Of a DNA stretch of 26,132 bases, positions 17,020-24,050 are shown in pieces. This DNA is from a virus: the IMG/VR virus record IMGVR_UViG_3300008113_000487, positions 1 through 26,132 of that record; one strand, 5' to 3'. The position numbers and the translations under genes are program-made. The notes under the pieces were generated by a model. The model worked only from the letters and a program-made list of their open reading frames with translations. It was not told the DNA's origin and did no database searches. Every line of letters starts with the position of its first letter. Within the stretch, counting starts at the first letter, position 1.

Positions 17020-17543
17020 GTTTTCTTTCTAAGTTACTGAAATAGATTAAGAGCCTGTTTAAAGCGGAAGACGTTAAGATCCCCGCACCAGTGCCTGCGC
17101 CTAAGCCTGTCGTGAGTCAGACTCCGTGGATGGATATTGCGATGAAGGAGCTTGGCCAGCGCGAAGTCTCTGGTTCAAAAGCAAATCCTCGGATTGTTGA
17201 GTACCTAACCTCTACGTCTCTTGATCGAGATTACCGAGAGACGGACGAGACTCCGTGGTGTGCGGCGTTTGTTACGTGGGTTCTTAAGCAGGCGAAAATG
17301 CGAAACACAAAGTCCGCATGGGCGAGGTCGTATCTTAAGAGCGGCAACGAGCTCGATAAGCCTCAATACGGGTGTATCGTGGTATTGGAACGTGGCCAGA
17401 CGAGTGGCCATGTGGGATTCTTTGTAGAGGAGTCTGAGAAGTACGTGAAGCTCCTAGGCGGAAACCAAGGCAATAAGGTTTCTCTAGCTGATTATCCAAA
17501 GACTCGAGTTCTTAGCTACCGATGGCCAGTTAAGGAGGCATAA
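17016..17543 (+). CDS. Endolysin-like peptidase (TIGR02594/NlpC-P60-like), in-frame TAG at codon 10
   Basis: A 175-residue protein that would cut the host cell wall. TAG at 17043-17045 lies in a short N-terminal helix (MSFLSKLLKQIKSLFKAED as Gln), followed by a Pro-rich linker (KIPAPVPAPKP). The catalytic domain has Cys in ETPWCAAFVTWVL, His in TSGHVGFFVEE and a late LGGNQGNKV motif, the signature of the TIGR02594 Cys/His peptidase group. A product starting after the TAG would keep the domain but lose the amphipathic helix, so the amber could control the full-length form. The start ATG overlaps the upstream TGA. Confidence 0.88.
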
Positions 17544-17932
17544 TGCCAACAACAACGACGTATGGTTATAAAAAGCCGATCAACGGAGAACGAGGTTCGG
17601 TTTTTTATCCTGCTCTCAATGACAATATTCAAAGGTTGAACGACCACGCACACGACGGAGTGGATTCCGCACCAATTCCTGCCTCAAGTATTGCGAAGGG
17701 ATCGGCGTCGATCCTTGCGGCTTCTTGGGTGTCCCTAGGTGGTGGAAACTATCGTCAGCTTGTGACGACTCCATCTGGAGTGACGGTCGACAATATGATT
17801 CCTAAGTTCTTTTGTGCTGGTGGTGCGGAGGATGGACATCAGATCCTTCCGTCTATTGAGAAGGCATCGAGTACGACTTATTACGTTTACATCAACGATA
17901 ACACTCAAACACTGACGGTAAAATATGGCTGA
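17543..17932 (+). CDS. Tail-associated small protein of unknown function
   Basis: A 129-residue protein, MPTTTTYGYKKPINGERG, with NDNIQRLNDHAHDGVDS in the first half. Similar short segments with an HxHDGxxS motif occur at the start of many phage fibre or tail proteins. The second half is beta-like. Its start overlaps the endolysin TAA by one base and its end overlaps the nozzle gene by eight bases, suggesting co-translation with the tail genes. Confidence 0.8.
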   Translation: MPTTTTYGYKKPINGERGSVFYPALNDNIQRLNDHAHDGVDSAPIPASSIAKGSASILAASWVSLGGGNYRQLVTTPSGVTVDNMIPKFFCAGGAEDGHQILPSIEKASSTTYYVYINDNTQTLTVKYG

Positions 17933-20174
17933 GATTTCAGTTCGCCCATTAGAGGTCGACGATTTCTCAGGTGGAATCACTGACAATTATATGGCTGCAC
18001 GCTCTAACCAGATGCAGTCCGCGGATAACTTTGTTCTAGAAAAGAATGGTGAGAAGGGGAAACTCCGCACCAGGTATGGATTAGCGGTTTACAATTCTAC
18101 CTATCCGAGGATTCCGGCGAACGCTCGCGTATCTCTCATTGAGGACTCGGAAGGCACCCTTTTCTACATGAATGGCCGAAATGGTTACTACGTGAATGCT
18201 GGCTGGCAAACGCTCGCTGGCCCTACTGGGAATGCGATGCTCTCCGCTGGTGCGGGGAGCGATTATCTTTCTACTGCAAAGTGGAACAAGCACTTGCTTG
18301 CGACTGGTGACGCTCTATCGGAACCGATGAAAGTTTTTAACGATGGCTCATGGAGAGTTAGAAACCTAGGGCTTCCTTTTCTTTCTGTGAGTGGCGTCAC
18401 GATTACGCCTGGTGCGAATACAGGGAAGTCTTTTGTATATGCGTTTATTCGCACTGATAGTTACACGATTGGTACGGTTACTTTTCGAGAAGTCTCCACG
18501 CCAACATTTAAACAGGTTTCGAACGCTGATGACCCGAACGTGAATGCAAACGCAATTGCGTCGATTCCAGTGCTCGCAAACGGAGCCACTTCTAATTACA
18601 ACACGACTTCGTCGAAGGTAGAGATCTATCGAACCGTTAACGCTGGTTCGGTTTTCTATTACGTTGGCGAGGTTACGAACGGGACCACGTCGTTTAACGA
18701 TAACGTCTCAGACGCTACGATTCAGAATAACGCTCTTCTTTACACTGAAGGTGGTGTGGTTGATTTCGATCAGGCCCCGCCATGTAAGTATATCGTCCAG
18801 GCAAACGACATCGCCTGGTATCTGCACGTTAAAGAGGGCTCTGTGACGTATCCGAACAGGATTCGTCAGTCCATTAAGGGTGCTCTTTACGCGGCTCCTG
18901 AGGACTTTTACGACGATCTTGATGATGAGATTGTGGGTGGTAGTTCTGTCGGTATTTATCCGATCATTTTCTGTCGCTCAAAGATCTACCGACTTGAAGG
19001 ATTCTTTGATGAGTTCGGTCGAAATGGGTTTATCAAGCGTGAGATTTCAAACATCGTCGGGTGCGTTTCGAATCGCTCGATCGTCCGCACCAAAGAGGGG
19101 CTTTTCTTTGCTGCTAGTGACGGGTTTTATTTCACCGATGGTTTTAGTCTGACTCTTCTCACGGACGAGATTCCGGTTTCGTACTTGAATCTCGTTTCTA
19201 GTGCGACGGCGGCTGGCTACATCTATGGGGCTTACGACCGTCTAGAGCGCAGGGTTTGGTGGGCTGCACAGAACGATTCTAGCTCAACGGAAACGGACAT
19301 CGTTTACGTCTTTGATTTAAAATGGGGAATCACTACCAAGACACCATGCACAACGCTATCGGGAGGCGACAATGGATCTAACTTTAGCCCTAGTGCTTTG
19401 CATTTTTACGACGGCGCTATGCTTCATGGTGACAGGCGAGGATACGTTTTAAAGTACGACAAGGATCAGCTCGACGATGTTCAAATAAATACGTCGACTT
19501 CGGTGTCGAACTGGTCCGAGCTTGCAGTGATTCCTGACTATAGAAGCCCCGCTTTTGATTTTGGCACAACGGTGGTGCGGAAGTGGGTACCAAGGATTAC
19601 GACTTCGTTTGATAACCTGACGAATGTCTCGATTTTGATTCAGAGCAATAACGATAACACTGGTGTGTTCACTGATCTTCAGGAGATCAAGACGAATAAT
19701 AATAACGTGTGGGGTTCTGCCTCGGCGATATGGGGAGACCAGAATGATCGATGGAACTACGCAGCGGTCATCCCGAGCTGGAGAAGGTTTCCGGCTGGTG
19801 GACTTCGATGTCTCTATAAGCAGATCAGAATTACTCGCTTTGAAACGCTGATCGAAGATTCAACGACGCTCGGAACGGTCACTCTCGATGGAACCACCAA
19901 CACGGTCGCTCTTGATGATTCGTCAAAAGACTGGGTCACCGATCCCGTCGATTACTATATTTTTCATTCGCTTGATAACTATGAGAATGGCTTTAAGGTT
20001 CTCTCGATCTCTGGCGATATTCTTACAGTGGAAGATGTAAACAACATTCTACCGAGTGGGACTGGAGTATCGTTTGAACTGAGGGGGAAGAGAAAAGGCG
20101 AGGCTCTAAAGATTCTGTCTTACACGATCACCGCGGCTCCTCTTTCTATGACGCAAGAGAGTTACCGAGCATGA
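17925..20174 (+). CDS. Probable tail nozzle / stabilisation protein
   Basis: A 749-residue protein beginning MAEISVRPLEVDDFSGGITD, a typical start of podovirus tail tubular or stabilisation proteins ('FSGG..D'). The body is beta-rich with Tyr, Asp, Asn and Ser patterns (FYMNGRNGYYVNAGW; LFFAASDGFYFTDG), in the manner of a beta-propeller-like nozzle. The size matches proteins that extend the tail tube beneath the portal and adaptor. It overlaps its neighbours on both sides by 8 and 4 bases. It carries no in-frame TAG. Confidence 0.82.
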   Translation: MAEISVRPLEVDDFSGGITDNYMAARSNQMQSADNFVLEKNGEKGKLRTRYGLAVYNSTYPRIPANARVSLIEDSEGTLFYMNGRNGYYVNAGWQTLAGPTGNAMLSAGAGSDYLSTAKWNKHLLATGDALSEPMKVFNDGSWRVRNLGLPFLSVSGVTITPGANTGKSFVYAFIRTDSYTIGTVTFREVSTPTFKQVSNADDPNVNANAIASIPVLANGATSNYNTTSSKVEIYRTVNAGSVFYYVGEVTNGTTSFNDNVSDATIQNNALLYTEGGVVDFDQAPPCKYIVQANDIAWYLHVKEGSVTYPNRIRQSIKGALYAAPEDFYDDLDDEIVGGSSVGIYPIIFCRSKIYRLEGFFDEFGRNGFIKREISNIVGCVSNRSIVRTKEGLFFAASDGFYFTDGFSLTLLTDEIPVSYLNLVSSATAAGYIYGAYDRLERRVWWAAQNDSSSTETDIVYVFDLKWGITTKTPCTTLSGGDNGSNFSPSALHFYDGAMLHGDRRGYVLKYDKDQLDDVQINTSTSVSNWSELAVIPDYRSPAFDFGTTVVRKWVPRITTSFDNLTNVSILIQSNNDNTGVFTDLQEIKTNNNNVWGSASAIWGDQNDRWNYAAVIPSWRRFPAGGLRCLYKQIRITRFETLIEDSTTLGTVTLDGTTNTVALDDSSKDWVTDPVDYYIFHSLDNYENGFKVLSISGDILTVEDVNNILPSGTGVSFELRGKRKGEALKILSYTITAAPLSMTQESYRA

Positions 20175-20494
20175 GAAACTTTAGGATTGAAGAAATCGAA
20201 GACCCACTTGTTCGAGAGAACTTCCAGCGCTTGATTGAGTTTTTCCAAGCTCAACCTGTTTTGCAGGGTCTTTTTAAGCATTTTCAGATCACGATCCCCC
20301 AGGCTGTGACGAACTATCGATACCGCCACGGGCTTGGCTTTCAGCCCAAGGATGTAATTCAAAGCTCCCTCACTGGCGTGGGAGCTTTGACTTGGAACTA
20401 TGCTAGTTTTGATAAAGAATATGTGAGTATCACGACGACTGGCCCTTGCGTCGTTAGAGCCTTTATCGGCAGATATGAGGAGGTCAATCAGTGA
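20171..20494 (+). CDS. Small tail-region protein
   Basis: A 107-residue protein with a charged helical N-terminal third (FRIEEIEDPLVRENFQRLIEF) and a beta-like remainder (HGLGFQPKDVIQSS; SITTTGPCVVRAFIG). It couples to the nozzle gene (ATGA) and to the adaptor-like gene (GTGA). Its role is unknown; accessory proteins in this position can join tail parts. A perfect 11-bp inverted repeat lies inside the gene at 20359-20390. Confidence 0.8.
   Translation: MRNFRIEEIEDPLVRENFQRLIEFFQAQPVLQGLFKHFQITIPQAVTNYRYRHGLGFQPKDVIQSSLTGVGALTWNYASFDKEYVSITTTGPCVVRAFIGRYEEVNQ
20359..20390. repeat. 11-bp perfect inverted repeat inside a tail gene
   Basis: TCAAAGCTCCC (20359-20369) and GGGAGCTTTGA (20380-20390) are exact reverse complements around ten bases. 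In RNA this would form a stable hairpin inside the coding region. No U-run follows. Confidence 0.85.
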
Positions 20495-21183
20495 CGCTTT
20501 GGACATTGCTACAACTAAAAGAAAAGATTCAGGCTGATCTAGATCTCTAGGAGGAAATCTTCATAGAGGCGTCGGAGCTTACTGGTTACATCAATGAAGC
20601 CATTGATGAGGCCGAGCAACACATCCTGACGATCTATGATGATTATCTTTTGGCAGCAGAGACTTTGTCGGTGACGAGTGGTGTGGCTGAGTACGACCTC
20701 CCCGCCGATATTTACGCTCATAAGATCAGAAAAATCTTTATCGACAATGGTTCGGACAAGTACGAAATCCGTCGAATTCGTATGCTTCAAAACACGGTAG
20801 ACGTCGACTCCTCAGAAGAGCTTCGTTACGTGATCATGAACACTTTGTCTGGCGGGGCTAAGATCAAATTCTTTCCCGCACCAGACTTCACTGATTCAAC
20901 ATCGATCACGATCTGGTTCATTAGAAACGCGAGAAATCTAGCGCAAGATAGCGATCTCATGGACCTTCCCGAGGCGGCTCAATTTGTGATCCAAGCGGCG
21001 AAAGTTCGTTGCTACGAAAAAGAGGGTCATCCTCAGACAGAGGCTGCGAAGGCCGAGCGCAATCGTCTACAGGCTCAGCTTGTTGAAACTCTTCAGTCGA
21101 TGGTGCCAGACGAAAACAACATGGCGATTCCTGATATGTCTTTTTATGACGAATTCGACACGTCATACACTAAGGGGTGGTGA
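20491..21183 (+). CDS. Probable head-tail adaptor protein, in-frame TAG at codon 20
   Basis: A 230-residue protein starting GTG at 20491, overlapping the previous TGA (GTGA). TAG at 20548-20550 falls in the first helix (KEKIQADLDLQEEIFIEA as Gln); standard callers would begin falsely at 20650. After the TAG come LTGYINEAIDEAEQHILTIY and a beta-hairpin segment AYDLPADIYAHKIR-like region, the arrangement seen in podovirus adaptor or tail tubular A-type proteins that join portal to nozzle. The C-terminal helix is rich in Glu, Ala and Arg. The functional call depends on position beside the nozzle gene and on length. Confidence 0.82.
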
Positions 21184-21185
21184 GA

Positions 21186-22097
21186 ATGTCCAAAATAACT
21201 ATTGATAAAAATATCGGCGGCGGTGGACGTCTTTCCTATTCGAAAGAAGAGTTCGATAAGCTTCCGCCGAAAGAGAGGCAAAACGTCGCTTCTCAATTGA
21301 TAAGTCAAAACCCGAACACCTTACCAGGCTGGGCTCAGCTAGAAGTGCGCCGCAGTCAGGGTCTAGACGTTGGAACTGATCAAGCTTCAAATGCTCGGAT
21401 TGCAGAGCTTGAGGCTCAGCAAGCTGAAGCGAAGAAGCTTCAGTCGATGGGTGTAAACCCAGACGGTTCGCCGATTCGTCCTGGTTGGGATTCTCAGCTT
21501 GGACCAGACGGACTTCTTAAGGATAATTACCGTCTGACTGATCGTGGTCCGGTTCAAGTTGACCAGCGTGGTATTGGTGCGATCAGAGAACGCGCGCTTA
21601 GCCAAGGCCCATCGGCTTGGGCTAAGATGATGACTGATAAGCAAAAGCTCGAAGAGCAAGGTGCAAGAGATCAAGCGGCACAATCTGCTCAAGGTCAAAA
21701 CGCTCAGGCGTACAATGATCTTTCTATGCGCGGTGGAGTTTCGGGTGGTGCGAGAAACCGCATTGCTATGATGAACTCTCGGAACTCCATGATGGCGGGA
21801 CAGAATGTCGCAAGACAAGGGATGCTCGACCGCGCCAACATCGGCGTGCAGGATGAGACCCAGCGTCTTGGCCTTTTGAATAACCTTGCAGGGCTTGATT
21901 TCCAGCAAGCTGGTTTGGATGAAAGAAACCGCGCTTACTCGACTGATATTCAGGGTCGAAACATCAACGCAGCTCTTTCTGAGCTCGATAAAAAGCGTAT
22001 GCAGGACATGAACGTTTACTCTGAGCAAATGAAGAAATGGGCCGCTGGAAAATCCGCCGATGCTCAAGCTGCGGCGGGGAGTGGTGGAAAGAAGTGA
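21186..22097 (+). CDS. Gln/Ala-rich internal virion or ejection-region protein
   Basis: A 303-residue protein from ATG 21186, with AAGGGG eight bases upstream (a GTG at 21177 is in frame but worse placed). It is helix-prone, low in aromatic residues and rich in Gln, Ala, Arg and Asp (IAELEAQQAEAKKLQSMG; QAAQSAQGQNAQAYNDLSM). Such proteins in podoviruses are carried inside the head and released with DNA. The end overlaps the GNAT-like gene by four bases. Confidence 0.8.
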   Translation: MSKITIDKNIGGGGRLSYSKEEFDKLPPKERQNVASQLISQNPNTLPGWAQLEVRRSQGLDVGTDQASNARIAELEAQQAEAKKLQSMGVNPDGSPIRPGWDSQLGPDGLLKDNYRLTDRGPVQVDQRGIGAIRERALSQGPSAWAKMMTDKQKLEEQGARDQAAQSAQGQNAQAYNDLSMRGGVSGGARNRIAMMNSRNSMMAGQNVARQGMLDRANIGVQDETQRLGLLNNLAGLDFQQAGLDERNRAYSTDIQGRNINAALSELDKKRMQDMNVYSEQMKKWAAGKSADAQAAAGSGGKK

Positions 22098-22513
22098 CGG
22101 TACTTTGCTTAAAGCCAGAAGAGTGGGAATCAATGAAGCGTGAAGCTCATTTAATTTCATTTAACGAGACTGGGTCTGGTGCGGCTCATGCGATTGATTT
22201 TGCTCTACTTGCGGTGGATGAGAAAAAACCACTTGCTTACATGACTTGTAGAGAGAGCGATCCAGACACGGTCTACGTTTCTCATGGTGGAGCTATGCCT
22301 GAGACGATCGGTACTGCGAATTCTTACCGTGCGTATCAGGCGATGCTAGATCGTCTTGGTGTGGCCTACAAAAGAGCTTCAACGCTGATCGAGAATACCA
22401 ATACGCCAATGCTTCGCATGGCGATGAAGGCTGGTTGGTTGATTAGTGGCGTGAGGCTTTTTGAGGGCCAGGTATTTGTTGAACATCAATTGAATTTCAC
22501 TGGGGGTTTATAA
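22094..22513 (+). CDS. GNAT-like acyltransferase-fold phage protein
   Basis: A 139-residue protein. The GTG at 22094 (GTGA overlap with the upstream stop) is the preferred start, as at 749 and 20491; ATG 22133 is the alternative. The C-terminal half contains IENTNTPMLRMAMKAGWLIS, close to the common GNAT motif 'N.PM..l..k.GF', followed by FEGQVFVEHQL. The N-terminal half has beta strands with PLAYMTCRES. Proteins with this fold recur among virion genes of podovirus-like phages, where acetyl transfer has not been established as far as I know. Confidence 0.78.
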   Translation: MTVLCLKPEEWESMKREAHLISFNETGSGAAHAIDFALLAVDEKKPLAYMTCRESDPDTVYVSHGGAMPETIGTANSYRAYQAMLDRLGVAYKRASTLIENTNTPMLRMAMKAGWLISGVRLFEGQVFVEHQLNFTGGL

Positions 22514-22872
22514 TGGCTTTTTGGATGTTACCTGCGGCGATGGCGGGAATAAATGCGATCAAGGGTTCACAGCAAAGAGATGCGGCTCGTGATTACAATA
22601 AGCATCAAGCGGAAGTGACTCGTTACTCGCCTTGGACTGGAATGACTGGTCAAACAAAGCAAGTTACTGGTGGGCTTCTCACTGACGCCGCTGGTGGAGC
22701 GATGCAAGGTGCTATGATGGGTCAAGCATTTGGTGTTGGAGGCGGGGCTCCTGATGCTGGTACGAGTGCTGTGGTTTCTCCTGAGTATTCGACTGATATG
22801 ATGCAGTCACCTTGGAATTACATGAAGCGTAAAGACGCTCTCCAGGGTGGAATGTCGATGATGAACGCCTAA
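22513..22872 (+). CDS. Small Gly/Met-rich virion protein
   Basis: A 119-residue protein, MAFWMLPAAMAGINAIKGSQ, with an N-terminal hydrophobic stretch, a motif TRYSPWTGMTGQ (residues 36-47) and a Gly/Ala/Met-rich middle (AAGGAMQGAMMGQAFGVGGG). A related SPWTGMGQ motif ends the large protein encoded at 24050-26041, hinting that the two interact or share a processing or packaging signal. It may take part in DNA ejection. It starts at the last base of the upstream stop. Confidence 0.8.
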   Translation: MAFWMLPAAMAGINAIKGSQQRDAARDYNKHQAEVTRYSPWTGMTGQTKQVTGGLLTDAAGGAMQGAMMGQAFGVGGGAPDAGTSAVVSPEYSTDMMQSPWNYMKRKDALQGGMSMMNA

Positions 22873-22883
22873 GAGGAGGCTTA

Positions 22884-24050
22884 ATGTCTAACTTCAAAAT
22901 GACTCCCATGCCTATGAATCAAAGTATTTGGGACATGATGAGCCCATAGATTGCGAAGCAGTCTCCTTTGATGTCCACACCAGGTGATGAGATTTATATG
23001 CCTCCGACTGAGCCTCAGGCTCCTATGCCTATGCAAGGCGGAATGGCTCCAACGAAGATGAAGATCTCGGAATCGTCATCTGGTGGTGGTTGGGGAAATG
23101 TTGACCAAGATCAGAAGTCTATTTTCGAAGATCTGATCCAGCGCAGACGTGAAGGTGCAGATCAGATTCAAGGAAAGCTCGCAAGCCTTGGACCTCGTCC
23201 AGGTGGTGCAGCGAATATGGACTTGTCGCTGCTTGCTGGTGCGGTTGATTCGTTCACCGATGGTGAGACGAATTTCTCGCAGACCTACAGGGCTCCAACG
23301 AGAGCAAAAGAGTTTGATCAAAACAAAGCAAACTTAGAAAAGGCTCTTAGTGAGCAGCAAAACTCGCTTAGCGATGATCAGTTAAAATACTTGTCTGCGA
23401 TGGCTCAGAGTGAGGACCGAAAGCTCCAGCGTCAGCTTCTGATGGAGACTGCGAAGCAGCGCAATGAGATTAAAGCTGGCAATCAAGATACTAATTTAGA
23501 AAATAAGCTCAGGAAAGAATGGCTAAGTGGGGCAACAACAAAAAACTCGCTCATCATGAAAGACGGAGCGAGTACGCTAGAAAAGCTCGGCATAAACCCA
23601 AGTCCGGCTGGCGATATGGCGATGCTATACAGTTTTTTCCGGATTCTCGATCCCACTTCGACCGTCCGCGAAACAGAATATGCAGCGGCAGCTTCGGCGG
23701 CTGGTCTCGGAGACAAGGTTAGTGGCTATATAGAGCGTATCCAGAGGGGCGAAAAGCTCACTCCTATGCAGCGACAAGATTTCGTTCGCGTCGGCAAAGA
23801 GCTTTATCGAAAAAAGCTCGACTCGCAACGAGGTTTCGACGAGGGCTACATCAGCCTAGCAAAAACAAGCGGTGTGGACCCAGACAGGGTCGTTATGTCT
23901 AAAAACTTTTTCGGTGAGGCAGCTCAGCCTGGATCGATTGGTTCGGCCCCCGCGCCAGCGGCGGGGCCGCCTAAGGTGGGTGATGTTGTGAATGGCTATG
24001 AATACATCGGCGGATCTCCTGGTGCGCAGCAATCTTGGAGGAAGAAGTAA
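22884..24050 (+). CDS. Ejection-region virion protein, in-frame TAG at codon 22
   Basis: A 388-residue protein with AGGAGG upstream of ATG 22884. TAG at 22947-22949 splits a Met/Pro-rich N-terminus (SIWDMMSPQIAKQSPLM as Gln). After it come Pro/Met repeats (PTEPQAPMPMQGGM), a long charged helical middle (about residues 60-220) and a beta-like C-terminus with PPKVGDVVNGYEYIGG. This is a plausible internal or tail-lumen protein acting in DNA delivery, with functional assignment from position only. Its stop overlaps the next ATG by one base. Confidence 0.82.

Noticed and set aside
21387-22160. Minus-strand ORF of 257 codons opposite the Gln/Ala-rich gene
   Set aside because: The composition is Leu/Ser/Arg-rich, as expected for the antisense of a Gln/Ala/Asp-rich gene; no start signal or context supports it.
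153-22949. The in-frame TAGs as nonsense mutations, pseudogenes or sequencing errors
   Set aside because: Eleven identical stop codons and no in-frame TAA or TGA in the same genes, all with intact downstream frames, cannot be chance damage. A matching CTA tRNA is also present.
153-22949. TAG as pyrrolysine
   Set aside because: The tRNA has an ordinary cloverleaf with a normal D loop and encoded CCA, unlike tRNA-Pyl, and no pyrrolysine genes are visible. Gln is simpler.
23945-23968. GC-rich hairpin near the end of the amber-containing ejection gene
   Set aside because: GGCCCC/GGGGCC form a stem but lie in a Pro/Ala-rich coding linker and lack a U-run; base composition explains it.
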